The translations under genes and the position numbers were made by a program. Below, piece after piece: positions 25,147 through 33,899 of a stretch of 41,332 nucleotides of DNA. The DNA lies in assembly GCA_016784625.1 (NCBI GenBank), contig JADHUF010000002.1, positions 1 through 41,332 of the forward strand, in the 5' to 3' direction. Position 1 is the first letter of the stretch. Each line of letters begins with the position of its first letter. The notes beneath the pieces are model-generated. The model saw nothing but the letters and a program-made list of their open reading frames with translations, ran no database searches and was not told the DNA's origin. This DNA is from Candidatus Nitrosopumilus sp. Its GTDB lineage: Archaea; Thermoproteota; Nitrososphaeria; Nitrososphaerales; Nitrosopumilaceae.

Positions 25147-25978
25147 GACAGTACAAGATATCCTAAATATGAAAAAAGAAGAGAAGAAAATTTCAGTAAT
25201 TACAAGTTATGATTACACTTTAGCTTCACTATGTGATAAAGCAGGAATTGATGTATTGTTAGTTGGTGATAGTGCAGGAATGGTAATGCTTGGTTATGAA
25301 AATACAATTCCTGTGACAATGGATCAAATGTGTATGTTTACAGAAGCAGTTAGTAGAGCAAGACAAAATTCGTTACTAGTAGCAGATTTACCATTTATGT
25401 CATACCAAGTAAGTATAGAAGATGCTATCAAAAATTCTGGTCGATTAATCAAGGCAGGAGCTGATGCTGTAAAACTTGAAGGAGGTTCAATAATGTCTGA
25501 AACAATTAGCGCAATTGTAGATATAGGAATTCCAGTAATGGGTCATATCGGATTACAACCTCAAACAACAATGCTTTCACAAGGATACAAAGTACAAGGA
25601 AAAACAAAAGATACTGCAATGAAGTTAATTGAAGATGCAAAAGAGCTTGAAGAGGCAGGAGTGTTCAGCATTGCATTAGAAATGGTCAGTCATGAAGTAG
25701 CAGAAATAATTTCTGAAACTATCAGTATTCCTACAATAGGAATTGGTTCAGGAGTAAATTGTGATGGACAAGTACTAGTTGTTCAAGATTTACTAGGAAT
25801 GTACGATAAGATAAAACCAAAATTTGCAAAAAGATACATGAATTTATCTAAAGATATTGTAAAATCGCTAGAGAATTACAAAAACGACATAGAATCAGGC
25901 ACGTTTCCTGCAGCAGAGAATTGGTTTTCAATGAGTGATGAAGAGTTTAAAAAATTACGTGAGCAAATTGGTAGTTAA
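25139..25978 (+). CDS. panB: 3-methyl-2-oxobutanoate hydroxymethyltransferase
   Basis: Makes ketopantoate from 2-oxoisovalerate using methylene-tetrahydropterin; earliest step of the pantoate branch. The 279-residue TIM barrel shows ISVITSYDYTLASLCDKAGID, the metal-binding VGDSAGMVMLGY (Asp44), VADLPFMSYQ, VKLEGG and GHIGLQPQT, all PanB signatures. The start TTG at 25139 overlaps the upstream gene's stop, and the next gene begins within its 3' end, so translation is likely coupled. Ketopantoate reductase, the enzyme that links PanB to pantoate kinase, is not in this window. Confidence 0.95.
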   Translation: MHKTVQDILNMKKEEKKISVITSYDYTLASLCDKAGIDVLLVGDSAGMVMLGYENTIPVTMDQMCMFTEAVSRARQNSLLVADLPFMSYQVSIEDAIKNSGRLIKAGADAVKLEGGSIMSETISAIVDIGIPVMGHIGLQPQTTMLSQGYKVQGKTKDTAMKLIEDAKELEEAGVFSIALEMVSHEVAEIISETISIPTIGIGSGVNCDGQVLVVQDLLGMYDKIKPKFAKRYMNLSKDIVKSLENYKNDIESGTFPAAENWFSMSDEEFKKLREQIGS

Positions 25979-27221
25979 AAAAAAGATAAAGAAAAAAGAT
26001 CATCCATCTTTAGATATTGTTAGTTCATTTGGTGTAGAATTATCTGGAAAAAGAATTGTGCTTTGTGTTGCAGGAAGTGTAGCAGCATACAAAGCAATCG
26101 AACTTGCAAGATTACTAATGAGACATGGAGCAGATGTAACATGTGTCACAAGTAATGCAGTTACAAAATTAATTCAACCTGATTATTTCAAATGGGCTAC
26201 TGGAAACGAGGTAATTACAAAACTCACAGGTGAATTAGAACATATCAGATTAGCAGATTACAATCAATCAGATCTAATAATAGTATATCCAGCTACTGCA
26301 AATACATTAGGAAAATTAGCAAATGGTATTGATGATACACCGATTTCCACTGTACTTACTGTAGGATTTGGATCAAAAATTCCAATCTTAATGTGTATGG
26401 CAATGCATGAATCAATGTATGATAATTCAGCAGTAAAAAAGAATATAGAATTTCTGAAAAATAAGATTGATTTTATTTCTCCTCAAATGATTGAAGGAAA
26501 AGCAAAAGCTCCAGAACCAGAAGATGTTTTAGGACATATTTTGAAAAAATTTGGATTTTCATCAATATTAAAAAATAAAAAAGTGTTAATGACTGCAGGA
26601 CCAACAATTGAGCATATAGATCCTGTACGAGTAATTACAAATCAAAGTTCAGGAAAAACAGGAGTAAGTTTAGCATCAGAATTAATTTCAGCAGGAGCTA
26701 AAGTTACTTTTGTGTATGGACCTGGAGAAGAAAAATCACCAAAGGGTGCAAAAATTATCAATGTTACATCTAGTAAAGAAATGCATAATGCTGTAAAAAC
26801 AGAATTAAAGAAAAAATTTGATATTGTAATAATGAGTGCAGCAATTGCAGATTATATTCCTGTAAACCTAAGTAAGAATAAGATCAAAAGTTCAAAAAAT
26901 GAGTTAAAAATTAGCCTCAAAAAAGTACCAAAAATTATAGATCAGATCAAAAAATATCAAAAAAATGTATTGTTAGTAGGTTTTAAGGCAGAAACAAATC
27001 TTACAAAAAATCAATTAATTAAATCAGCTCAAAGAAAATTAAAAGAATCAAATTCAGATATTATAATAGCAAATGATATTGGTTTATCTAAATATAAAAA
27101 AAATCCTCAAAATAATCAGGTAGTTATTGTAGATTCTGAAAAAGTTGTTACATCTGGATGGATGAAAAAACAGAAAATTGCAAAGTTTATCAAAAAACAA
27201 ATTGAGCAAAAAATTAAATGA
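25935..27221 (+). CDS. coaBC: Bifunctional phosphopantothenoylcysteine decarboxylase/ligase
   Basis: Adds cysteine to 4-phosphopantothenate and decarboxylates it to 4-phosphopantetheine. The flavoprotein CoaC part (about 35-205) has RIVLCVAGSVAAYKAIELARLL, the catalytic His in LEHIRLAD, and YPATANTLGK. The CoaB part (about 215-425) begins VLMTAGPTIEHIDPVRVITNQSSGKTG. The ATG at 25935 gives 428 residues but overlaps panB by 44 nt; GTG at 25959 or TTG at 25968 gives a smaller overlap and still keeps the whole CoaC domain (HPSLDIVSS...), so the true start may be one of these. Its stop overlaps the following small frame as ATGA. Confidence 0.94.
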   Translation: MMKSLKNYVSKLVVKKKIKKKDHPSLDIVSSFGVELSGKRIVLCVAGSVAAYKAIELARLLMRHGADVTCVTSNAVTKLIQPDYFKWATGNEVITKLTGELEHIRLADYNQSDLIIVYPATANTLGKLANGIDDTPISTVLTVGFGSKIPILMCMAMHESMYDNSAVKKNIEFLKNKIDFISPQMIEGKAKAPEPEDVLGHILKKFGFSSILKNKKVLMTAGPTIEHIDPVRVITNQSSGKTGVSLASELISAGAKVTFVYGPGEEKSPKGAKIINVTSSKEMHNAVKTELKKKFDIVIMSAAIADYIPVNLSKNKIKSSKNELKISLKKVPKIIDQIKKYQKNVLLVGFKAETNLTKNQLIKSAQRKLKESNSDIIIANDIGLSKYKKNPQNNQVVIVDSEKVVTSGWMKKQKIAKFIKKQIEQKIK

Positions 27222-27385
27222 AAAAATCAGAGCTTCGAAGGTTGATTTTAGATTATAAAGAAATTAAACAAAAATCAAATAAATCAAAAGACAAAAAATT
27301 ACAAGAAAAATTAGGTCAAATTGAGCATAGATATTATCATGAAACTGGTAGAATTTTAAAATTTGATCTCAAAGAGATTACATAA
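27218..27385 (+). CDS. 55-residue basic protein at the end of the CoA operon
   Basis: An ATG overlapping the coaBC stop (ATGA) opens a 55-codon frame, coupled in the same way as other genes in this window. The product is polar and rich in Lys/Glu (MKKSELRRLILDYKEIKQ ... IEHRYYHETGRILKFDLKEIT) and is probably a helical hairpin. It has no cysteines or membrane segment. The position suggests a small partner of CoA synthesis or simply a hitch-hiker. The promoter of the next gene overlaps its stop. No family recognised. Confidence 0.65.
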   Translation: MKKSELRRLILDYKEIKQKSNKSKDKKLQEKLGQIEHRYYHETGRILKFDLKEIT

Positions 27386-27390
27386 AATAC
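27381..27390 (+). promoter_or_regulatory. Possible TATA box for the methyltransferase gene
   Basis: CATAAAATAC, overlapping the stop of the small frame and centred about 29 nt before the ATG at 27415. Confidence 0.4.
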
Positions 27391-27414
27391 ATCATAGAGC
27401 AAGTAATTTTACAA

Positions 27415-28257
27415 ATGAAATTGAATCATTCTGATTATAAACAAAGAAATATGAAAATTTGGAATGAGGTTGCTCCTCGTTATCATAAAAGATGGGCTAG
27501 TGTAAGTAAAGGGCCATTTCAAAGTACTACAAAATTAATCGAATTAGTAAATATCAACAAAGGTAACACAGTATTAGATCTTGGATGTGGTACAGGTGTA
27601 GTAACAAAAAAAATTCAAAGTAAAGTTGGAAAATCTGGATATGTAGTAGGTGTGGATACTTCTACTACTGCAATTAAAATAGCAAAAAAGTGGAATGGAA
27701 AAAAATCAAATTTAGATTTTATAAATATTGATGCAGAAAAGTTTAGTTTTTTAAAAAAATTCGATATTGTAACTTGTCAGTATGCATTATTCTTTTTTCC
27801 AAATGCCCAAAAAGCATTAAAAAACATTAGAAATAGCCTCAAAAAATCTGGCAAAATAGGAATTTCAGTTCATGGAAATAAGGAAAACGTTCCTTTTTTT
27901 AGCAGTATTTTAGATTCAGTAACTAAATTTATTCCAGATTATGTACCACCTGGTTCACCAAATCTTGATAGATTTGGTACAAAATCTGCATTAAAAAAAG
28001 AGATCAGTAAAGCTGGATTCTCAAAGATAGTAGTAAAAGAATTTATTTTTGAATATAGTCCTGGAAAATTTGAGGATTATTGGAAAAATTATATCAAATA
28101 CATTGCAAAGCCTCTAAAAGAAAAATTAGATGAATTAGAAAATTCAAAAAGAAAAGAATTGAAGCAGTTAGTCAAAGAGAAAACAACTCTATACACAAAG
28201 AAAAATGGAAGAATTCTATTTCCATGGCAAGTTTTAATTTTAACAGCAAAATACTAG
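27415..28257 (+). CDS. SAM-dependent methyltransferase, class I (UbiE-like)
   Basis: Soluble Rossmann-fold methyltransferase of 280 residues. Motif I is VLDLGCGTG (53-61), followed by VVGVDTSTTAIKIA (SAM ribose site), INIDAEKF and the post-II strand FDIVTCQYALFFFPNAQKAL. The closest general pattern is the UbiE/COQ5 or arsenite-methyltransferase-like type, but substrate residues cannot be read. It follows the CoA cluster with 29 nt and probably has its own promoter. A small membrane protein gene follows 18 nt later and is likely cotranscribed. Confidence 0.85.
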   Translation: MKLNHSDYKQRNMKIWNEVAPRYHKRWASVSKGPFQSTTKLIELVNINKGNTVLDLGCGTGVVTKKIQSKVGKSGYVVGVDTSTTAIKIAKKWNGKKSNLDFINIDAEKFSFLKKFDIVTCQYALFFFPNAQKALKNIRNSLKKSGKIGISVHGNKENVPFFSSILDSVTKFIPDYVPPGSPNLDRFGTKSALKKEISKAGFSKIVVKEFIFEYSPGKFEDYWKNYIKYIAKPLKEKLDELENSKRKELKQLVKEKTTLYTKKNGRILFPWQVLILTAKY

Positions 28258-28263
28258 AGATTT

Positions 28264-28269
28264 GGAGAG
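28264..28269 (+). promoter_or_regulatory. Shine-Dalgarno-like site
   Basis: GGAGAG, six bases before the ATG at 28276. It is one of the few good ribosome sites in the window, as expected for a non-first gene in an operon. Confidence 0.55.
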
Positions 28270-28275
28270 ATAGAA

Positions 28276-28749
28276 ATGGGTAAAGACAAAGAAGAAAAAC
28301 CAAAAAAGAATGATTTTAAAGTATTTCTTAGAAAAAGAGCACCAATTTATCTTGGCTTGATTGGATTGTTTATAATTTTCATAGTTCCTGATTTAACAAA
28401 AAGTGATTTAGAAAGTAGTTTTCCAGAACTAGTATTTGAAGAACAACAAGCAGTAGATGCCCTGATGGGGTATAATGGACCAAATGAGTCAGGATTAACT
28501 GTAATGGATGCAATTTCAATGAAAATTAGCGAAGAATACCCAGATGAAAAAATTTATGACAACAAAAAAACCAATGTAGAACTAATTGTATCAAGTATAG
28601 ATTCAGAAAAATATCAAGTTATGTTAAATTTTGAATCACATAAAGGAGAAACAAATTATGATTGGAATGTTGATATGAGTTCTGGAGAAATTACATCAAA
28701 TAACCAAGAATCAAAATACATTATTGATCTAGTAGACTTTTATGATTAG
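28276..28749 (+). CDS. Membrane-anchored protein of unknown function
   Basis: A 157-residue protein: very basic N-terminus (GKDKEEKPKKND), one membrane helix (about 24-42, PIYLGLIGLFIIFIVPDL), then an acidic extracellular domain of about 115 residues. The C-terminal part, VELIVSSIDSEKYQVMLNFESHKGETNYDWNVD..., reads as a beta-sheet, somewhat like PepSY-type or lipoprotein-like sheets, but no motif fixes a family. A GGAGAG site supports the ATG. It trails the methyltransferase and is convergent with the M24 peptidase, with two bases between stops. Confidence 0.75.
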   Translation: MGKDKEEKPKKNDFKVFLRKRAPIYLGLIGLFIIFIVPDLTKSDLESSFPELVFEEQQAVDALMGYNGPNESGLTVMDAISMKISEEYPDEKIYDNKKTNVELIVSSIDSEKYQVMLNFESHKGETNYDWNVDMSSGEITSNNQESKYIIDLVDFYD

Positions 28750-28751
28750 GC

Positions 28752-29816
28752 TCAAATTGTGACTAAATCTTTAGTAAATTTGTGCATTACAATTGGTTTT
28801 TCTTTAACAATTAGAGAATCTTCTATTCTAATTCCAAATTTGTTTTCAATATAGATTCCAGGTTCTACAGTAATTGCCATATTTTTTTTTAATTTTGTAT
28901 CACTTCTATAGGAAATTGTTGGAAGTTCATGTACTTCTAATCCAATTCCATGACCAGTAGAATGAATAAAGTATTTACCATAATTTTTTTCTTCAATGTA
29001 TTTTCTACATGCAGAATCTACATCTTTACAATCTACATTTGGTTTAACAGCTTTTAGACCAAGTTTTTGAGATTCTTTAACAATTTCATATGCTGCATTG
29101 GCTTGTGATGAAATTTTTCCAAGTGCAAATGTTCTAGTTGCATCAGAAACATATCCCTTGTATCGTAGTGTAATATCAGTAACTACAAGATCACCTCTTT
29201 TGAATTTTCTTGATGAAACTTGAGCATGAGGTAATGCACCATTAGGACCTCCAGCAATAATTAAAGGATTAAGCGTTGATTTGTATCCTGTGTCAAACAT
29301 TTGTTGTTCTAGTGCATATTGCATCAAAATTGTTTGCAATTCTGATTCTTTTTGACCTACTTTCATCTTTTTTGAGCAAATCTTGAACATTTCGTCAATA
29401 ATTTTGGAAGCTTTTTTGAGTATTTGGAGTTCTTTTTCATCTTTAATTATACGAGAATTGTAAAATGGTTCTGTAGATGATTTTATTTTTGGAATAGATT
29501 TTTTCAAAGATATCATAATAGAATAATTTTGACAATCAGTACAAACACGATTTTTCTTAATTTTTTTTATTAGAGAAGTAACCAATCCAGTTCCACGTTC
29601 TGCTGTAATTACATCACAGTATTCAGATTCTTCTCTTGCCCTTCCCACTTCAAGTTCTGGTGCAATAATAGTTGTTTTTCCATTCTTTTCAAGCAATCCT
29701 ATTGCTTCGCCCCAAAATCCAGTCATGTAAAACAAGTTCTCAGGCTCAAATGTCACTAGTGTATCACAACCAATCTTTTGGGCATATTTTAGAAGATTTT
29801 TTCTTCGCTGTTTCAC
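28752..29816 (-). CDS. M24 metallopeptidase (Xaa-Pro dipeptidase/aminopeptidase-like)
   Basis: Cytosolic dimetal peptidase that removes residues before proline. The N-terminal creatinase-like domain (1-125) opens DTLVTFEPENLFYMTGFWGE. The C-terminal pita-bread domain has the five metal ligands: two Asp in VVTDITLRYKGYVSDATRTF, His in HSTGHGIGLEVHE, Glu in ITVEPGIYIE, and Glu in GIRIEDSLIV. The 354-residue length is typical of archaeal PepQ-type enzymes. GTG at 29816 is the start. It is divergent from the PP-loop gene across 70 nt. Confidence 0.92.
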   Translation of the reverse strand: MKQRRKNLLKYAQKIGCDTLVTFEPENLFYMTGFWGEAIGLLEKNGKTTIIAPELEVGRAREESEYCDVITAERGTGLVTSLIKKIKKNRVCTDCQNYSIMISLKKSIPKIKSSTEPFYNSRIIKDEKELQILKKASKIIDEMFKICSKKMKVGQKESELQTILMQYALEQQMFDTGYKSTLNPLIIAGGPNGALPHAQVSSRKFKRGDLVVTDITLRYKGYVSDATRTFALGKISSQANAAYEIVKESQKLGLKAVKPNVDCKDVDSACRKYIEEKNYGKYFIHSTGHGIGLEVHELPTISYRSDTKLKKNMAITVEPGIYIENKFGIRIEDSLIVKEKPIVMHKFTKDLVTI

Positions 29817-29886
29817 ACAAAAAAATCTCTGTTTCTCAATTTATGTATGATGTAAAGTTTGTATATGGAAATTTCGACAGATCGTT

Positions 29887-30900
29887 GTGACAGAAGAAAA
29901 AGAGAAGAAAAAAGTAGTTGCGCTGCTATCAGGAGGTCTAGATAGTCAACTTGCAGTCAGAATGATGCAAGAACAAGGTTTTGAAGTTTCAGCTGTTGCA
30001 ATAAAAACTCCTTTTTGTGATTTTGATTGTGGACGAGGATGTGGATTTGAAATTAGAGAAAGAGCTGATGATCTTAATGTAAATTTAAAGACAGTTTATC
30101 TTGGTGATGAATACATTGAGATGTTAAAGCACCCAAAACATGGAATTGGTGCAGGCTTTAACCCATGTATTGATTGTCGAGCCATGATGTTTGATGCTGC
30201 AAAAAAACACATGGATGAAATTGGTGCAGAATTTATTATTTCAGGTGAAGTATTAGGTCAACGTCCAATGAGTCAACATGGACCTGCATTAAGAACTATT
30301 GAAAAAGAATCAGGTCTTGTTGGAAAAATTGTAAGACCATTATCAGCTGCATTACTACCAGCAACAGATGCTGAAAAAGAAGGATTGATCAAAAGAGAAA
30401 ATCTTGGAATGATTAAAGGTAGAACAAGAAGAAATCAATTACAGATGGCAAAAGAATATGGAATTGAAAATCCACCTAATGCAGGTGGTGGTTGTTTGTT
30501 AACAGAACCACAATTTGGAGTTAAGGCAAAAGATTTGTTTGATCATATTGAAACTCCAACTATTAATGATGTTGATTTGTTAAAGATTGGAAGACATTTT
30601 AGATTAGATGAAGAAACAAAATTTGTTGTTGGAAGAAACAAAGATGAAAATGAAATGATCAAAGCAATAGCATTGCCAGGAGATATTTTACTTGAAGTTA
30701 AAGATCATATGGGACCAGTTTCAATTTTACGTGGTAAGAATGCAAAAGAACATGTAAAATTTGCATCATCTATAACTCTAAGATATTCAGACGCACCAAA
30801 AGATCAACAAGGAATTGTTACAGTCAAAGATGATAATTTATCTAAAGAAATTAGTACAGAAAATGCAGAAGAACAATCTTACATTAAATTTAGAATGTAG
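29887..30900 (+). CDS. PP-loop tRNA thiolation-type protein (MnmA/ThiI-related) with many cysteines
   Basis: An adenylating enzyme that probably puts sulfur into tRNA. The PP-loop is SGGLDS (15-20). Cys94 and Cys97 (FNPCIDCRAMMF) and Cys204 (GGGCLLTEPQF) are placed like the three ligands of the [4Fe-4S] cluster used by cluster-dependent tRNA thiolases. A further CxxxCxxxC (Cys44, 48, 52: PFCDFDCGRGCG) lies in the N-terminal part and is unusual. The 337 residues include a C-terminal substrate domain (about 215-310). GTG at 29887 is the start. The exact modified base (s2U34 or s4U8) cannot be told. Confidence 0.8.
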   Translation: MTEEKEKKKVVALLSGGLDSQLAVRMMQEQGFEVSAVAIKTPFCDFDCGRGCGFEIRERADDLNVNLKTVYLGDEYIEMLKHPKHGIGAGFNPCIDCRAMMFDAAKKHMDEIGAEFIISGEVLGQRPMSQHGPALRTIEKESGLVGKIVRPLSAALLPATDAEKEGLIKRENLGMIKGRTRRNQLQMAKEYGIENPPNAGGGCLLTEPQFGVKAKDLFDHIETPTINDVDLLKIGRHFRLDEETKFVVGRNKDENEMIKAIALPGDILLEVKDHMGPVSILRGKNAKEHVKFASSITLRYSDAPKDQQGIVTVKDDNLSKEISTENAEEQSYIKFRM

Positions 30901-30973
30901 GCGTGAAATTTTTAAAAAAATAGTTAGAATTAAAGAAGAGTTTTTGAAGGAGTAGATCGCATTTCCATCGAGG

Positions 30974-31252
30974 ATGCAAAAACAAGAAAACCCTACATAT
31001 CTAAAGGCTATAACGATTAGAGACATCAGTGATGTTCATTCTATCAAAGAAGACATCAAAAAGGGGATGATTTTGATTTTAAGAGTCACACCATTAGCAC
31101 AAAAAGATGTAGAGCAACTTCGTAAAGTAGTTGAAGAGTTGTATTCTATTGCAAAAACTGCTGATGCAGATATTGCAAGATTAGGAGAGGAAAGAATTAT
31201 TGTTGCTCCATCTAGCATAAAGATCTGGAAACCAGAATACGATCTAAAATAA
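30974..31252 (+). CDS. sepF: SepF-like cell-division protein
   Basis: Archaeal SepF-like protein, the membrane anchor of FtsZ in archaea that divide with it. The 92 residues show the SepF core: YLKAITIRDISDVHSIKEDIKKG, LILRVTPLAQKDVEQLRKVVEELYSIA, and the ending DIARLGEERIIVAPSSIKIW. The typical N-terminal amphipathic helix is short or missing (MQKQENPTY). A GGAG lies 21 nt upstream of the ATG, too far to serve it, so a slightly earlier non-standard start is possible. The 3' end overlaps the convergent FttA gene by nine bases. Confidence 0.85.
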   Translation: MQKQENPTYLKAITIRDISDVHSIKEDIKKGMILILRVTPLAQKDVEQLRKVVEELYSIAKTADADIARLGEERIIVAPSSIKIWKPEYDLK

Positions 31253-33220
31253 TTTTATTGCTTCTTGGATTTGAGGATAATGAGCAGGTATTCTATACAT
31301 TCGTCTAATATTCATAGCAAGATTTTCTGATTTCTTACGTTCCCCATGATTAACCAGAACTCTTCGAAGTTTTGGTCTAAGTCTTTGTACAAATGACATT
31401 AATTGATTATAATCACTGTGACCACTGAATCCATCTAATTTTTCAACACCACAATTGATAGTAACAACTTCAACTTTACCTTCTTTTCCTAACATTGATA
31501 CTTGTTTAGAACCATCAAGTACTCTTCTTCCCATAGTTCCATTAACTTGGTAAGAAACAAACAATACTTTGTTCTTTTTATCTGGTGCAATATTTTTGAA
31601 ATATTCTAAAACAGGACCTCCCTCTAACATTCCTGATGTTGCTAAGATAATACATGGTGAATTTTCTCTCATTGGTTCTTCTCTAGTATCTGCATGTTCA
31701 ATATTGGTGAAATATTCAGAATCAAATGGGTTATCATCAGTTTCTAAGATCTTTTGTTTGAGCTCTCTTGCTAGATATTCTGGGTAGGATTCATGAATAG
31801 CTGATGCCTCAGAAATCATTCCTTCTGTAAATACTGGTGCTTCAACCATTTCTCCTGATTTCATATAGTGATCAATTACCATCATAATTTCTTGTGCACG
31901 ACCTACTGCTGGAATTGGTATCAAAACTTTACCTCCGTCTGCTAAAGTGTTGTTTACTGCATTAATGAAAGCAGATTCTACTTCTTGTCGACTTGGTTGG
32001 ATATCTTCTTTAAGACCATAGGTACTTTCTATTAACAATGTTTCTACTCTTGGAAAATTCCAACTAGCAGCTTCAAACAAAATACTTTTTCCAAATTTAA
32101 TATCACCTGAATAAACAAAATTGTGATTACCATTTCCAATATGAAAATGACATAAGGCAGAACCTAGAATGTGACCTGCATTTGCAAAAACTAATTTTAT
32201 GTCAGGAGAAATATCAGTAACAGTTCCATATGGTAAAGTAATTGCTTGTCTCATGATCTGTTTAACATCTCGTTCTGCATAAATTGGAGTTCTGCCTTGT
32301 GCAGTAGCTACTTTGATTGCATCTAATTGAATTAGATTCATCATAGGAAGAGTTGGCTCTGTACAATAAATTGGACCTTTGTAACCATATTTACACAATG
32401 TTGGTAAGAATCCAGTATGATCCAAGTGTGCATGTCCAATTACTATTGCATCAAGTTCATCTAATGTTAAATTTAGAGAATCTAATCTTGGAAATGCATC
32501 CATTGGTGAACGAGCACCAGGATTAATTCCACAGTCAATTAGGACCTTACTTTCAGGAGTAGATAATAATAATGAAGATCTACCAACTTGACCAAATCCA
32601 CCAAGAGTATAAAGAGAAACCTCAGTTCTATCAGATAGTCTAGGTCTGAAAATTTCATCACCAACTTGTTTAAGCTGTTTGCTTCTCTCAGAAGAAGATT
32701 GTTTTAGAGTTGCATTAATTGTTTGAATTGTACGCGAAGGTATAGTTGTTGATTTTCTGATACGTAGTTTCCATCCTGTTTTTTCAGTAACCTCAACATG
32801 ATTGAATTCTTTTGCATCTCTTTGTAGTAACCAAGGTCTTTTTGCTTCAACTGAGACTTCACCAGTAGATGTATCAAAAATTGTTCCTTGTAAATTTGCT
32901 TCTTTTGGAACACATTCTGCAATAATTTTTCTAGCTTCATCCTCAGGTTTTCTAATTGATTCATCAGTTCTTACAACAATTCTTTTTTTGATTACATTAA
33001 CAAGATTAGATATTGTTTCATTATTTTCCATTAGATAGCGAGGAGTGTTTGTATAAAGAGCAATTCGTGGTCCTTCGTATTCTATTTTTGTAACATTTGC
33101 TTCTTTAGGAATACTTTGCAGTATGGAGGCCATTATGTTTTGGCTAGAAGGTAATTCTTTTTGTTGTTGTTTTCTTTGCATTAAATCACTAAAGTTCGAT
33201 GACTGCTTTTTTTTGCTCAT
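31244..33220 (-). CDS. FttA/aCPSF1, KH-beta-CASP ribonuclease for transcription termination
   Basis: Archaeal homologue of the CPSF73 cleavage nuclease. In archaea it cuts nascent RNA and terminates transcription, with endo- and 5'-3' exonuclease activity. The 658 residues comprise two N-terminal KH-like domains (about 40-190), a metallo-beta-lactamase core with VIGHAHLDHTG, SGDIKFG and the beta-CASP cap, and a C-terminal HSDYNQL...VNHGE. The ATG at 33220 overlaps the psmB 3' end by 32 nt; a second ATG at 33181 would leave a 7-nt gap and is possible. Same strand as psmB, so probably one operon. Confidence 0.93.
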   Translation of the reverse strand: MSKKKQSSNFSDLMQRKQQQKELPSSQNIMASILQSIPKEANVTKIEYEGPRIALYTNTPRYLMENNETISNLVNVIKKRIVVRTDESIRKPEDEARKIIAECVPKEANLQGTIFDTSTGEVSVEAKRPWLLQRDAKEFNHVEVTEKTGWKLRIRKSTTIPSRTIQTINATLKQSSSERSKQLKQVGDEIFRPRLSDRTEVSLYTLGGFGQVGRSSLLLSTPESKVLIDCGINPGARSPMDAFPRLDSLNLTLDELDAIVIGHAHLDHTGFLPTLCKYGYKGPIYCTEPTLPMMNLIQLDAIKVATAQGRTPIYAERDVKQIMRQAITLPYGTVTDISPDIKLVFANAGHILGSALCHFHIGNGNHNFVYSGDIKFGKSILFEAASWNFPRVETLLIESTYGLKEDIQPSRQEVESAFINAVNNTLADGGKVLIPIPAVGRAQEIMMVIDHYMKSGEMVEAPVFTEGMISEASAIHESYPEYLARELKQKILETDDNPFDSEYFTNIEHADTREEPMRENSPCIILATSGMLEGGPVLEYFKNIAPDKKNKVLFVSYQVNGTMGRRVLDGSKQVSMLGKEGKVEVVTINCGVEKLDGFSGHSDYNQLMSFVQRLRPKLRRVLVNHGERKKSENLAMNIRRMYRIPAHYPQIQEAIKLF

Positions 33221-33830
33221 CGGTTAAAAGACGGAATCCATCTTTATCCATTACCGCGATATTAATTCCATCGCCAGTACCAATATTTCTAACTATTGCA
33301 GACTTGACAGCTCGTAGAGCTATTTTTTTTGCTTCTTCAATTGTAAGATCTTCTCTATATTCTTCTTCAAGTAAACCATAAGCAACTGGTGAACCACTAC
33401 CTGTTGTAACATATGATTTTTCTTCAACAGAACCAAACATATCGATATTAAACAATGCAGGACCATTTGCGTCATAACCTCCAACCAAAATGTCAGCCAT
33501 AAACGGATAACCTCTATTTTGATGGAATATCAATGAGCAAAGTCTTGCAAGTGAATGAATTGAGATTGAATTATGTTTTTCAACTCTATGTAAATTAGAA
33601 TGATAACGTAAAATATCAACAATATTTTGTGCGTCTGCTACCCCACCAGCCAAAGTTAATCCTGCATGCAGATCAATTTTTTGAATTTTCATGGTATTGT
33701 TATTTGCAATAAAATAACCTGCACTGGCTCTCATATCAGCACATAATACAACACCGTCTCTAGCCTTGATACCTACAGTGGTAGTCCCATGCAAAATTTT
33801 TTCTTCAACGTTGTTCGACAAAAAATACAC
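33189..33830 (-). CDS. psmB: 20S proteasome beta subunit (catalytic)
   Basis: Catalytic beta subunit of the archaeal 20S proteasome. A short propeptide ends in HG, exposing Thr16 as the nucleophile (TTTVGIKARDG). Counting from that Thr, Asp17 (CADMR) and Lys33 (TMKI) complete the triad, so the subunit should be active. GSGSPVAYGLLEEEY is also typical. The start is GTG at 33830, or TTG at 33821 (MSNNVEEKILHG), which gives the usual short propeptide. The gene is followed on the same strand by FttA. The alpha subunit is not in this window. Confidence 0.95.
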   Translation of the reverse strand: MYFLSNNVEEKILHGTTTVGIKARDGVVLCADMRASAGYFIANNNTMKIQKIDLHAGLTLAGGVADAQNIVDILRYHSNLHRVEKHNSISIHSLARLCSLIFHQNRGYPFMADILVGGYDANGPALFNIDMFGSVEEKSYVTTGSGSPVAYGLLEEEYREDLTIEEAKKIALRAVKSAIVRNIGTGDGINIAVMDKDGFRLLTDEQKKAVIEL

Positions 33831-33899
33831 CTATTAAGATAAAGTATGTGGCATCTCACCCTTTTAAATAACTTTTTGATCCCCCTGAAATCATAAATA

